Source of the DNA: Calcarisporiella thermophila CBS 279.70
Taxonomy: Eukaryota > Calcarisporiellomycota
Assembly: GCF_041956535.1 (NCBI RefSeq)
Contig: NW_027192194.1
Coordinates: forward strand, 20,654 to 48,583
Direction: 5' to 3'
DNA length: 27,930 nucleotides
In this document: positions 1-11,032 of the stretch, piece by piece
How positions within the stretch are numbered: the stretch's first letter is position 1
Layout: each line of letters starts with the position of its first letter
Position numbers and translations under genes: made by a program
Notes under the pieces: model-generated
Told to the model about the DNA's origin: nothing
Database searches by the model: none
What the model saw: only the letters and a program-made list of their open reading frames with translations

Positions 1-25
1 CAACAATCACAATATTTCGGCCTTT

Positions 26-111
26 GGGCGTTTGGTGTAGTGGTATCACATCTGCTTTGCAATGAAGTGCAAGTTTGCAGAAGGCCGTGGGTTCAATCCC
101 CACAGCGTCCA
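26..111 (+). tRNA. tRNA-Ala (anticodon UGC) with a 14-nt intron
   Basis: A full cloverleaf can be drawn. The acceptor arms GGGCGTT (26–32) and AGCGTCC (104–110) pair with discriminator A111, the anticodon stem is TCTGC/GCAGA (51–55/77–81), and the T arm is GTGGG-TTCAATC-CCCAC (87–103). The anticodon TGC lies at 58–60. The third acceptor pair is G28·T108, the G3:U70 wobble that marks alanine tRNAs, so the identity is secure. A 14-nt intron (62–75) sits one base 3' of the anticodon, the standard position for nuclear tRNA introns. It contains TGCAA, complementary to TTGCA of the anticodon loop, as the splicing endonuclease substrate usually requires. Confidence 0.95.
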
Positions 112-113
112 TA

Positions 114-124
114 TTTTTTTTTTT
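114..124 (+). terminator. Pol III terminator of tRNA-Ala
   Basis: A run of eleven T starts three bases after the tRNA 3' end, the usual RNA polymerase III stop signal. The following 296 bases up to the next gene are AT-rich with no recognisable feature. Confidence 0.8.
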
Positions 125-420
125 CGTGTAATCATTCCATATATCTATCAAGACTTATAATTGTTGAACGCAATTTACGTCTATAAGGAAATAAAAGCTC
201 TATTATTGCCTCACAATACCAAAAATACTCGGAATAATAGAATTTTTAGTGCTATAGTGATACTACTGAACGCATTTTTTATAGTGCGTATATTTCCAAA
301 CAATAATATAAAGTATGACTGCTTGAGATAATAAAATTCTTTAATGAAAAGACTTTTAGAAAAAAATATAAGAAAACTCTAAATAAAACCACGCAAAGTC
401 GATCTGCTCTCACTTAAAAA

Positions 421-3400
421 TTATAATTCATCCTTCACGTGGGTCGGAAGAGTTGTTGTTTTGGTTGAGCTGGAATTTGATTGCTCTACAGTCGTCGACG
501 TTGGAGATGATGATGACGTTGACGACGACGAAGAAGTAGTACTTGCAGTAGATTTACTCATAGAAGCTTGATAGTTTGCCACTTTCTTCAATAGGCCAAG
601 CGCTCCACGCTCTAGTTCACTCGCCTTGGCCACTATTTCCCCAACCCACAATATAGGGTCCACGTTTTCTGCTAACTGCGATTGCTTCGAAATCTTCTCC
701 TCCAACCATGTAGCAGCCACCTTAGATTGTTCTCTTACTTTATCTAGTCTAGACTGGATATCCTTTTGCATATCTTCTGCAAGAGTGCTTTGGAGTTGGC
801 CAATGCGATCTATAGCATTGTTTGTGTCAGAAATCGCGCGCTTTAAACCCTCAATTGCTGTGGGTCGCTGCTCCACCTCTTCTTTGCGACGTTGAATTGG
901 ATGGTGCAAAGCCTGCAGACGCTGCCACCGTTCAGTGAACTGCTGAACTGTTGCATGTTCCCCATCTCCATATAACCACTCCGAAGCCTCTTCAAGCTGC
1001 TTCTTCAAAGTAGCTCTTTCCTCTTCCGTACTAATTCGTGAAACGAGCTGATGGGAGAGGAAATCTTGTGCCGTGTAGACAAAGGCTTCGAGACGGTTAC
1101 GAGATTCTTCACGCATGCGACGATTCAAGTCTTCAGTGTCCATTTCACGAAGGCGTTTGCTGGCAGCATTCTTTATATCAGTGGGCATAGGAGGGATCCC
1201 TTGGAGAACTACGCTGACATTGAGCGGTAACGTTTCAATTTTATGCTTCTTATTGGAAGATTCCGAGGCATTGGTTTCCGAGTTAGTGGCATTGGATTCT
1301 CCTTGCTTCTAACGATTAAAATAAAAAAATATTTTAAGCATACTATTGTATTTTTTTTTAAAAAAAAAACAAGATTAATGTCATTTAGTACTTTTTCCTC
1401 GTTAGATGGTGTCTCCTCCAATTTTTCGCTCTCTGTTTCACTAGTCTGATTGTTTCCGCTCAAAAGGGATTTCACTTTATCCACGAGAGTTGATCGGTCT
1501 TCCACTTCAATTGAAGCGACTGCATCAGTGACCGTAACTAGTCCAGAGCCAGTTAGTTCCAATGTAACTTTCACCTTGGGTCGGTCTAGAATAGCCGTTT
1601 CATTGAATTTTTGAAGCACGTTAGCGAGACCGCTAATACGTGCTTGGGCGATGTCCGTTGTAGGAAAGTCTCTACATTAAAAAAAAAGTAAAATTCGATG
1701 TTAAAGTAGCACAAATAAACAGAAGAGTATTGTCTTACTTCATTGTATCTTCTGATAGCTCAGTATATTTTACATCAATATCAAAGTCGCCAGTGCGCTT
1801 GAAAGTAACTATTTTTTTGGCGTCTAGTGCAGCATGGCCAGGGAAGAGGGTTGTGTGAGAAACCTTCGACTCTAATTCATGACATAAATATTTATCAGAA
1901 TCTAAAACTCTAGGGATGTTAGAATATAAATAGCAAAACCTTGGCTATTTTCTTTGGGTTCTGACTTGTATCGAACTTCAATAGGGAAGAGATGTATATC
2001 TTTGATACGGAATTCTTTTACTCTATATTGTCGGCTGAGACCTGCAGCACGGAGAGCGGCACCTAAGAAAAGCGAAAAACAATTGGTAAAGATACTTGAC
2101 TTAAATAATATAATTCTAATTACCAAGGACAGCTGCCTCATCCTGGTTAACATTCTTTGCAATCCTATCTCTACCGATAACGCAAGGAAAAGGTACCAAT
2201 AAATCCTATGTTCATTAAAAGAGATATAATGGTACTTACTTGCCAACAGCTTCCTTCAAGATATTTTGAATAGCTGGGATACGTATACCTCCACCAACTA
2301 AGACTAGGGATTTCACGGATGACAAGTCAACATTTGCATTTTTCAGAGCGATATTGATTGGGTCCATGACGCGCTTAAGTAAATCTTTCGATAAGCGCTC
2401 CAAATCGGCACGAGTCACCTTCATACGAAAATCACGGTCTTCATGCAAACCCTCAATCTGCCGTATTAAAATAGAAGACGAAATTTACTTTTGTCTCGAT
2501 CCAATATATGTTTTAGATGGATAATAAACCTACCGAAGCCATCATTTCAGTGTTCGCGCTCAAAATTTCTTTTACTCGAGTTGCTTCCTTTTTTAATTTT
2601 GCGATTGCTCTAGGATTTTCAAATACGCTTTTTTCCAATTTTCCCTTATTAACGCGGTCGAATTCTTCTCCTATAAAGCGTAGCATTCTTTCATCGAAAC
2701 TGCCTCCTCCGAGTGTGCGGTCATATCCAACGCCTCGAACTTCGATCTCCGTTACGGTTTTATTGTATTTACCAATATCACGAACACTAACAGTGCGAAA
2801 TCCGACAAGACTTGCTACAGTACTACCTGCACCCATGTCATAAAAGATATGATACTCGGGCTCAGATGAAAAACTACGAGACATGGCATAATTCAGAGCA
2901 ACTAATTCGGGGTATAATAGAATTAAATGGATGATCCAATAATTTTGATTCAAAAAAAAAATAGTCTACCTGCTGTCTCATCATGGATCAGACTTAATAC
3001 GTTTAATTCTGCTAATTCAGCTGCGTCCAGAATTGCTTGGCGTTCAAATTGGTTAAAAAACGGAGGCACTGTAATGACTGCATCGCGAATTGTTTCTTGG
3101 GCAGTAGCTTCAGCCTGTTCTCTAGCATGTGAAAATTGCATTGCAACAAGCTCTTCGACTGTGAATATTTCATTTCCCTGCTTAAATGCAATTGTATTGC
3201 GATCAGTTTTAATCATTTCAGGTGTAAAGGCAGAGCGATAGGACTGAGCATGTGCGTCATCGAAATGCCGCCCAAGTATACGTTTTAGATGTGGAAATGT
3301 ACTTTCCGGGAACCGAGATGCCTACGTGGATTGAGAATTGAATTATTAATTCAGGTAAATTTCTCATAAAAATACTTCGAAGCAAAATAATATTGTTACA

Positions 3401-3646
3401 TACCAGGTTCAAGGAATCAGACCCATATATCCGCTCTCTTCCGCGCAGTGTCACAATAGAAGCCGTTTTCCGTTTCGAGTCACGATTCAATGCAACATCG
3501 AAATTCGGTTTTACCAACCCGACTTTAAACCACTCGGTACCATAGTCGATGGAAAGCACAGCTGCCTCAGCCAAAAAAATTGCGGTAAGCGCAAAGGCTG
3601 CCACCAGTAGTAGCCTATAAGCGCCTAGACCTCGCATTTTATACAA
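421..3646 (-). CDS. LHS1: ER lumenal Hsp70-family chaperone of the GRP170/Lhs1 (HYOU1) type
   Basis: The spliced protein has 883 residues, close to yeast Lhs1. In this family the protein acts in the ER lumen as nucleotide exchange factor for BiP/Kar2 and as a holdase during import and folding. Nine exons join in frame: 3646–3404, 3321–2970, 2901–2534, 2457–2240, 2170–2124, 2062–1940, 1871–1739, 1671–1392, 1308–421. Introns are 46–83 nt, all GT–AG. Residues about 10–29 form a signal peptide. Hsp70 ATPase signatures follow in order: IDYGTEWFK (33–41), VITVPPFF (163–170), YDMGAGST (219–226), LVGGGIRIP (374–382) and DEAAVLGAALRAAG. The Hsp70 DLGTT motif is changed to DYGTE, as is usual for the GRP170 branch. 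A substrate-binding and helical region follows, then a Ser/Thr-rich tail and a C-terminal KDEL retrieval signal (880–883). MYKM offers two possible starts; the first was taken. Confidence 0.93.
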
Positions 3647-4187
3647 TCTATTTTTTTGTGATTCGCCTATAAATGCGATGGATAACAGAGAAAAAAGTGG
3701 AGATCTTTCGTATTAAATCCTTCAAAATTCGGTTATGTGGTTCATCTTTATTGGCCTTCAATAACTGCGCCACAATGCTTTTCTACTAAATATCAATTGA
3801 TATATTTAAAAGAAAATTTAAATACTATTAAATAGCCATAGACTGTGAAATACGAAAGTCGCATTTTTTCAATGTTGAGACTGTAGTAAATTGCGACGAG
3901 TTTCGAAATTTAACCGAATTCAATGGACATTTTTAACTTTACAAAATTTATACCTTGTCATTTTCAAAATGGCATGCGTAGTTTTCGGTCGACCTGGATA
4001 ATCTAATAATCCATTGTTATCTTACTAAATGGTTTGCAGAAAATTTCTTTATCTGGTGAATAAAGGCTATCAAATTTGGACTATATCAAAATTTAGAATT
4101 GCTGGAACTAAGAAAATTGCATTTATGAAGTAAGAGTATCAGCGATATTTTACATGAGGATGATCCATCGACTCGTACATAAGGATA
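3647..4187. other. Intergenic, AT-rich
   Basis: These 541 bases separate the LHS1 start from the TRAPPC1 stop, both on the minus strand. The part nearest 3646 should hold the LHS1 promoter. I see no clear unfolded-protein-response element, RNA gene or reading frame. Confidence 0.5.
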
Positions 4188-4821
4188 TCATTCAAAAAAT
4201 GGCAAACCGCGAACAAATCTATCAACTGCCACACGGAACAATTCGCACCCAATATTCAGACTTTCTCCCGACTGGACACGCTGAAGTGGATTTTTTGTCA
4301 CGAATTCCACATATGGGCCTTGGTAGAATTGTCGCAATACACCACGCATTGAAAGAGTGGAAGGATCTGTCATCATGACAAATTTGAGTCCGCTAGGTGT
4401 TTCGTAGTAATGAAGACGATATTTTGAAGTGCGGTAGGAAATAAAACCATCATTGCCCTGACTACTCAACAAAATTTATCATTAAAAAAAATCATATGAT
4501 ATGTCCATATTAATTCATGAATTACTCTGGAGATAGCTTCTTAACCAAGTTGCGTAAGCTAAACACTACTCCGTATACCAGTTTTGCCTGTTCCTCTATG
4601 GACATCGAACCTCCTATCCCCGAGCTTTCAACTTGTGACTCCAGAGTGTCTGTTCCAACGCGCGAGGAGCCAGATGATGAAACTGTCCGCTGATGCTGCG
4701 AAGTAGCTGCGGTTACCGACACCGAAGACTTTGGATCTACATGTTGCTTAGAATGTGACCATGCATGATGGTATATGCATTGGCAATGCCGGTCAAAAAT
4801 ATAAAGATTATATATTGTCAT
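4188..4821 (-). CDS. BET5: TRAPP complex core subunit TRAPPC1/Bet5
   Basis: Two exons, 4821–4526 and 4461–4188, are joined across a 64-nt GT–AG intron and give 189 residues. The start at 4821 was chosen because MTIYNLYIFDR is the canonical N-terminus of TRAPPC1; an open frame continues upstream to 4977 without family similarity. The longin-like fold is recognisable in LVYGVVFSLRNLVKKLSP (81–98), the segment SYRTSKYRLHYYETPSG encoded across the start of exon 2, and the C-terminal ELFR–FVRGLPFF. In the family this subunit is part of the small TRAPP core, which activates the Rab Ypt1 and tethers ER-derived vesicles at the Golgi. A Ser/Thr/Gln-rich stretch of roughly 45 residues (about 27–72) lies between the first strands. 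Most orthologues (about 145–160 residues) lack it. Confidence 0.93.
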
Positions 4822-6660
4822 TGGATTGGCGAGAATAATTTTAAACAAGGTCATAGGTAATCGCGTCGTGCGACAAATTTCAGTGGCTTGATACGTGGCG
4901 CAGTGAATGTTGGATTTCTCATTATAATACTTGATTTTAATGACGAAATTTTGAGAAGATTTGATCGTGAAAAACATATAATTTCTTTATATTTAATCTT
5001 TTCAGTTTAAGCTGTGTGAAGTATCATATTCATCCTTCTGAATAATTATCTATTTTATTATTTCAAATTAGTATAAATCATTAGCATATTCATATTAAGA
5101 AAATGAATTAATTCCATATGAATTATGTGCAATCACAATTATAGTGATCGCATATATACGTGTTTTTATCTACAAAGAATAGAGTACCATTTACTATCTA
5201 AGTTGTTTTCTAGCTAGTAGCTTTTTCAGCGCTACTATTTCTAGCGATTCGACGTTAATATTTCGTACCGCAATTCGGAAAACCTAAAGCTCTTTCTACT
5301 GGAAATCTAAACCCATTTGACAAAATCCGACAAACAAATGTTATAGTTCTCTCTCCTACTCGCTAGAGCTAATTTTGTTAAGAAACTACAAATCCCGATG
5401 ATTAATACAAAATCTTGAGACCATACCCACCATGAATGTGCTTCAGATAACATTAATAGGCGAAATTCGGAACTGAGGGCTTTGACATCATGTAGCAAGA
5501 GATGGGTATCTGAAAATGTTGATTTATGCCCCTTTATTCCGACGGCTTTGTGAATAATCCTTAAAAATCGTGTCACAAAAGAAAATATGTCGGGTTGTCG
5601 TATATAATCGAAGAATTTACTGGGATTAGCTGTAAAATTGTGACTTGGATCTATCAATTGAGATAAGTTAAAAATATTCTTAACAACTTTGACAAAAAGG
5701 AGATTTTATTTCCAAAATAAAACACTATAAATATAAACCTTCTATAAAAAAATTCATGACATAGATATACTCGTCGCCTTTTTTCAAATTTTAATAAGCC
5801 AACCGAGTTAGAAAGGTAATGTATAATGTGTTTGTTTTATACAGTTGAAGATTTCACAGTAGCACACGGTTTTCGTATTCCTAAAATAACATAACAGTAC
5901 CAAGAAATATGATACAAACAAACTTGTCCTGTACCTTTTGTTGCCGCAAGGCATAATGAGATGTAACATTTCGCTTGTTCCAAGAGGTTTATTATAAGGT
6001 TCTGTTTAACTTACTAAAAAATCTCCAAATAAAGCGAGAATTAACAAGACTTACTATAACTAAATCCCAAAAGATCGTGTCCAGGGTTCAATTGTGAAAA
6101 CTGTGATGTAATCCTCTTTTCAGTGTAAGCAACCGCAAAACTGTGCCTGCCATATCTATATTGGAATTATCCAGCTTGCTCGTGTTTGTCTAACTTCAGC
6201 GGCAATTCCGAAAAATTTTTAAATTGCATTTCACAATCGGGGTTTTATTTTATTTTAAAAAATGGGAATTGTGCCTTTGCTTAGGGTTTCCTAGTTTGGA
6301 ATTCCACTATTGATTTGGATGTCAATCGCAGTTTGGATTCCAGATTTTTGAAAAAAAAAAAGAGGATCGAAAAGTTGGATTCTTTACAAGAGATCAATTT
6401 TGTACTTGCACGGGCCACGGTCTATGTACAATTAGGTACACTTCGGGATCTGCGTGACATTGTAAATCAGATTGTGTCACTTCCAAGGCATTATTCCCAT
6501 GAGAGATATTTTTAAAAAGGAATGCGCTATACTACAAAGATTAAAAAGTCCACGCTTAACAAGGGAACCGCACAATATGTAAAAACAGGATCCTGGTCAC
6601 GGAAGGGGTATCATGGCGGGATGACTATTTCATGATAGCCTCAGTTAAGTGCCAAAAGGT
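4822..6660. other. Long AT-rich intergenic region with no secure gene
   Basis: About 1.8 kb lies between TRAPPC1 and the TATA box of the Met-rich peptide gene. Apart from the weak minus-strand frame listed separately there is a 66-codon plus-strand frame at 6315–6515 with an internal A-run and no recognisable similarity. I see no tRNA, tandem repeat or transposon end. Confidence 0.4.
5307..5657 (-). CDS. Uncertain ORF or exon, up to 116 aa, function unknown
   Basis: An open frame on the minus strand begins beside a good 3' splice site (TTGATAG at about 5652–5658), so it could be an internal or last exon of a longer gene rather than start at its own ATG. The product has amphipathic helices and a hydrophobic stretch (FVLIIGICSFLTKLALA) near its C-terminus. 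No family signature is secure. A loose resemblance to peroxisomal Pex11-type proteins was considered but rests on composition only. Upstream sequence to 6200 offers no convincing partner exon, so this may be a decayed gene or chance. Confidence 0.22.
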   Translation of the reverse strand: MIDPSHNFTANPSKFFDYIRQPDIFSFVTRFLRIIHKAVGIKGHKSTFSDTHLLLHDVKALSSEFRLLMLSEAHSWWVWSQDFVLIIGICSFLTKLALASRRENYNICLSDFVKWV

Positions 6661-6668
6661 TATAAAAG
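6661..6668 (+). promoter_or_regulatory. TATA box of the Met-rich peptide gene
   Basis: TATAAAAG is a near-perfect TATA element 97 bp upstream of the ATG at 6765. The sequence between, rich in CA and CT before the start, resembles the leader of a strongly expressed fungal gene. An AGGGG stress-element-like pentamer lies about 55 bp further upstream, but it is too short to weigh much. Confidence 0.7.
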
Positions 6669-6764
6669 AAGCTCGAAATGCAACCGATTTTTCACCATTA
6701 ACACAAACTCAAAAAGCATTTTATTTACACACACTCCTCCCTACTCAATCTTAATTCAACAAGA

Positions 6765-7061
6765 ATGAAGGCTACTCTTATCAATCTTGCTCTCTTGGCG
6801 ACCCTCGCTATCGGTGCATTTGCCCAGCCCGTAAGGACCACTAATGAAGTAGAGGTTGCCGACCACCAAGAGGAAGCTCCCGAATATGAGGCCTACGAAG
6901 CCACTGATGACGCAGTTGACGGAGCTGAGGGAGAAGATCTCGAGAAGCGCACAATGATGGGTATGGGAATGATGAAAATGCCCATGATGGGTATGCCTAT
7001 GATGGGAATGGGCATGCCTATGATGGGTATGATGGGCAAGATGAAGAAGAAGCATCATTAA
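6765..7061 (+). CDS. Secreted Kex2-processed methionine-rich propeptide (98 aa)
   Basis: A single-exon gene of unknown function. Residues 1–20 are a textbook signal peptide with predicted cleavage after AFA. Residues 21–62 are an acidic pro-region (15 Asp/Glu in 42) ending in LEKR, a Kex2/furin-type site (KR at 61–62). The predicted mature peptide, 63–98, is 36 residues with 18 Met in a degenerate M-M-G-M-P pattern, no Cys, and a basic end KMKKKHH. Met motifs of this MxM/MxxM kind bind Cu(I) in copper transporters, so copper binding or scavenging is possible. A membrane-active or structural peptide is equally open. The acidic pro-region could mask the basic mature part. A TATA box at 6661 and AATAAA at 7195 frame a compact transcript. 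The His-rich reverse-strand frame is only the complement of the ATG codons. Confidence 0.85.
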   Translation: MKATLINLALLATLAIGAFAQPVRTTNEVEVADHQEEAPEYEAYEATDDAVDGAEGEDLEKRTMMGMGMMKMPMMGMPMMGMGMPMMGMMGKMKKKHH

Positions 7062-7194
7062 AGCCTTGATGCCGGATCATATTTAGAGCAATTGCTATAT
7101 TTTCATGCATTTAAATTTATTTCCATCCATTCTAGTGTGTACTCTTGCATTAAGTAGAAAAACCAATATATAATCACTTGTATTCGTCCCTACC

Positions 7195-7200
7195 AATAAA
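7195..7200 (+). terminator. Poly(A) signal of the Met-rich peptide gene
   Basis: AATAAA lies 134 bp after the stop codon, within T/A-rich sequence typical of fungal 3' ends. The next 311 bases, up to the end of the convergent DUF4436-like gene, hold nothing recognisable. Confidence 0.6.
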
Positions 7201-7511
7201 GTCCATCCTTAGATACTTTAAATATAAAGCTAGGCCATCATGGGTATTTTAAGAATAAAAAAATTAGCAAAATTAATTATATTGAATATGAATTCGAAAA
7301 CAAATACATTAATAACGATAGTATATACTTCATGGCTACCTTGCATTAAATATACTAATTTTAAGTAATGAAGTAAAATAAGACATAAAGTTGAATCACC
7401 AGTAATCAACTTGGATCACATAACACAAATTATTGAGGTATAAAGGAGACTATCATCGATTGATTGTGAGCATATTTCGATCGTGAATATATTCCTGATC
7501 CAAGTGCTAAT

Positions 7512-8812
7512 CTAAAAATGATGAGCTTCATTGTTCGAACTTACGAATCGTGGCTGTATCGAACCAACTGTACTCAATGGTGGACCACTGAAAGCGGCCG
7601 CGTTCGCATTTCTTGGACTATTGTTGCACTGGATACTATTGAATGGCGGAGCAACTGAACTTTGCTCTGACTTAATAGCACACTCTTCTTCCCTAAAGGA
7701 TCCAAACTCATTTTTATGCCGGAACATCCATCCAACGAATGAGATTATAACACAAAGGGCCAATATCGCGATGTTCCAAATAAAACCGAGGACATCAATG
7801 TACTGACCGACATCGGTAGGGATGCCTGGCATAGTTAGACGAACTGAGGGAAGTGCAAAGAGGAGGGTAGATGGTACAGCTACATCTCCAAGGCTTGCCT
7901 AATGCAATAAAAAAAAACCATAATACGCTGGATGTTAGATTTGAGGGAAAAAAATCAATGATCACAAACTCACTTTACGCCCATATAGGAAGATCTGATA
8001 GGAAACCGAAGCAGTTAAGAGGGTAATTAGCCACATCAATACAACAACAAAGATGCTGAAACCCTTTACAAATGTTGTTTGCTCGACTTTGAATTTTATC
8101 AAATACAGGTATCGCAAAGCTTCAGTATCGATCTCGGACCCAGTGTCTAAATCCTCCGGATTGGAAATCACCTCAATACCAAACCGGTTTGACTGCATCA
8201 CGCTCTTGATATCAAAATCAATTGGCACCAATGAAGTAGTATGGTTATTAAGTATACTCGCAAACATTAGAAATCCCACCTCCCATTTATCAAAGGGGTA
8301 TAGTGCAGCATCCCCCTCATCGAAACTTAACTCAATGTCCTTACTATTGATGTACGTTGTTGAATTAAGCGGAATCGTTGTCCCATCTACAGATAGGCTT
8401 GCTCCAGAGTAGGGCGAATCTGGTGTATACAAATCTCCTGAGAGTAGAGCATTCACCTTCATCTTAAGAATGCTTTTATCTAGGTCGACATAGTGCACTT
8501 TGAAGGACACATCTATGCCAAGTGATTTGGTGAATTCAGGGTTGCTTTCTTTTTCCGCTGATGAGTGCTGATATGTCTCCAGGTTATTCTCACTTTCGTT
8601 TTTGAAGGCAAAGAAGGTTCCAACAACTGTGACTGAAATATTTTCGAAATCAGAGAGGATGTAATGGGAAATCAAGGATTGAGAGGATAGTTACCAAATA
8701 AAGCGATTAGCAGGAAGATAGGAATACTTTTGCGCATCCAAAAAGGAATTTGACGAATCGGCCGCGTCTGCGATCGATTCCTGAACACCTTACTCAAAAG
8801 TACAAGATTCAT
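7512..8812 (-). CDS. DUF4436-like multi-pass membrane protein
   Basis: Three exons (8812–8695, 8632–7974, 7898–7512) join in frame across two GT–AG introns (62 and 75 nt) to give 387 residues. An N-terminal membrane anchor at about 30–49 is followed by a 175-residue extracytoplasmic domain. This domain contains YPFDKWEVGFLMF, the kind of YPFD-aromatic motif I associate with DUF4436 membrane proteins of fungi and actinobacteria. Three C-terminal membrane segments follow (about 228–252, 268–282, 292–317), the third joined to the fourth by RLTMPGIPTDVG, then a polar cytoplasmic tail. No biochemical role is established for the family. A strong donor (CGATTC|GTAAGT, near 7546) lies close to the end, so the last residues might be replaced by a further exon. 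Confidence 0.75.
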
Positions 8813-11032
8813 ATTTAAAAATTACGCTGGTGAAGGGTAGTTGGAGGTGGGAAAATGGGAAGGCGTGTAGGGAAACAAAAAAATCCAAGGGATATGCAGA
8901 TAATGCAATTAAAGGTTATGCCAGATACCCTGCTGGCGTTTTATGGAATTGCTTGTATTAATGGTGGAGTAGGGAAGGTTTTGATTTAAAATACAAACTT
9001 ATCTTAAGAATAGAGTAAAGAATAGATACAAATATTTTTTCAAAGAATGTTTGCTGAATCATTTTTTCACTTGTAGCGAAGTCAAATAGCAGGTTATATA
9101 CACCTAGAAATTTCAAATACTCGTTAATTATCGAGCCACTTACCTGTGATACCTCGGGGGAAGCCGAGCTATTCAATTTTTCCGGAGCTCCGTGATGTGA
9201 TAAACAGACCAGTAAGTTTTAAAAGCTTGCTCATATTAATTCGTATTTTGTATATCCGAATACCAACACTGCCATAATGCTCTATTGGGTAATATAAGTC
9301 CATATTCAGATAGAATATGTAAATTGTGTTAAACCCTCCTTGTTGTCTATCTCTTATGTAGCAATTGTAATGTATAAAATATATATCAGATACTGCATGG
9401 TTTTCTAAACTATCACCATGTTGTTAGTTACATAGGAGCTTCTAACACTTGATAATGAGTGTACAAGCGGAATATAAACACACGAGGCTTTGAACTTATG
9501 ATATAAGCTCCTCATATTTTTATTGGATAATACGAAAACTTTACTGCCTCTAACTATGGCGGAGAGAAACGATTTACACGTCAGAAGCGAGCTATATTAT
9601 ACTACTTATTTATATGGATGTACAATTGGCTTACATATTAGCACCCGAATAACAATAAAAATTGAACGCCTCAGCATTTAACTTTATTTGGGAATAGAAA
9701 AACAATTCGCCAGCTTCGCTGAGAGTTCTTAGTGAATTTATTGGAGGTTCTTAAAGATCTTTCAAATGCAATAGTAAATACATACTACTACGAAACCTTC
9801 ACTTAAGAAGATTTCCCTACAAAAGCTACCTGGTACATGATCTTTCTAGATCCATGTCAATGGTTTTCAAACTAGTCCGTTTAATTAAAACTCTGGCTAA
9901 GTTTTTTGTACGCATGTTTTGTATTAATAAATACTTAGGTCCAGTTCTTTTTAATCTATGGATGCATGATCTTATGATATGTTGCTTATTTAAAATGAGT
10001 TAAACGTGGGAGAGGAAATCAACGTTTTCATACACTAGGAATGATAAGTAAATTCGGTGTTCGTATTAGGTAGGAAGGAATCCAATTTTCGGCAATTTCT
10101 TAATGCCATCAGTCATTCATCATGGTTACGAAACTTGCCTTATAAACTCTATACTCCAGATCATGATATCGTATGGAAGCATTGAAACTTATTAGCTTTG
10201 CCCTGCGTTTCCTCGTAATGCCTAAATCTAGCTGCTCATAATTCTGGAATGGTGTACTCAGACTTGTCCAAGATCTGCTGAATACTGCGACGCGCGTTGT
10301 AACAGTGTAAACACCGTTTAGACAACGGTTTATCTGATGTTTTCCTATTTAAATATATTGCTTAACATCCATGATAATACATAGTTATCAATCAAATTAC
10401 TGGAGAGGGCATCGATTAGTTTAAATTCATGCTAAGGCGATAAACGCTTAAATTATTGTTCTGATATGGATATCTAATTATTAGCAAAATATGTTGAGGC
10501 GCAGCAATATTTACTTTTAAATATTTGTTTCCGAAGCTTCAGGAGAGCGCGCTATTTTTCTTTCTTATTTCTTCTCTTTTTTATCTCTCTGCTTCCTTTT
10601 TTTTTTACGAAGGGTCGCTAGTAAGGGTGAGTGTACGCTCCCACACTTTCTCTTCATTAAGCATATGATGAAAATACTCCAAAAATTTTCATGATAGGAA
10701 TTGCCGTCAGATAAATACTTTTGTATTTAATGACGAGGCAAGGTTCTCTGATGCTTATTGAAAAATTGAGAATTGTGGACTGTTATCTATTTGTTAGGAC
10801 AGTTATTAATCCTCCCTTTTTTTGTGCTTTTTGTAGATATTTTTGATAACGGTCCAGGAGGTATGATACTATGTTTTCATCTGAGTAGAAATAAAGATAT
10901 CAGATATTCTATTATCTTACAACAATGATCACTTTAATGCTGTATACATTATAAAAAATTAATAAGAATATGAAAATAATAGTTCCATAAAGCGGGTATA
11001 AAAATAAGAAATCTATACAACACATTCAAACA
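8813..11032. other. Long AT-rich non-coding region
   Basis: About 2.2 kb without a gene I can support. A 72-codon minus-strand frame at 8958–9176 contains a splice-like pair (CACAG|GTAAGTGG near 9143 and TTTCTAG near 9107), but the implied product is short and unrecognised. A pyrimidine-rich tract lies at about 10552–10610. The remainder is simple AT-rich sequence. Confidence 0.4.

Noticed and set aside
4154-4378. 74-codon plus-strand ORF
   Set aside because: It is antisense to exon 2 of TRAPPC1.
6756-7058. His-rich minus-strand ORF opposite the Met-rich gene
   Set aside because: Its histidines are simply the reverse complement (CAT) of the ATG codons. The plus strand has the signal peptide, Kex2 site, TATA box and poly(A) signal.
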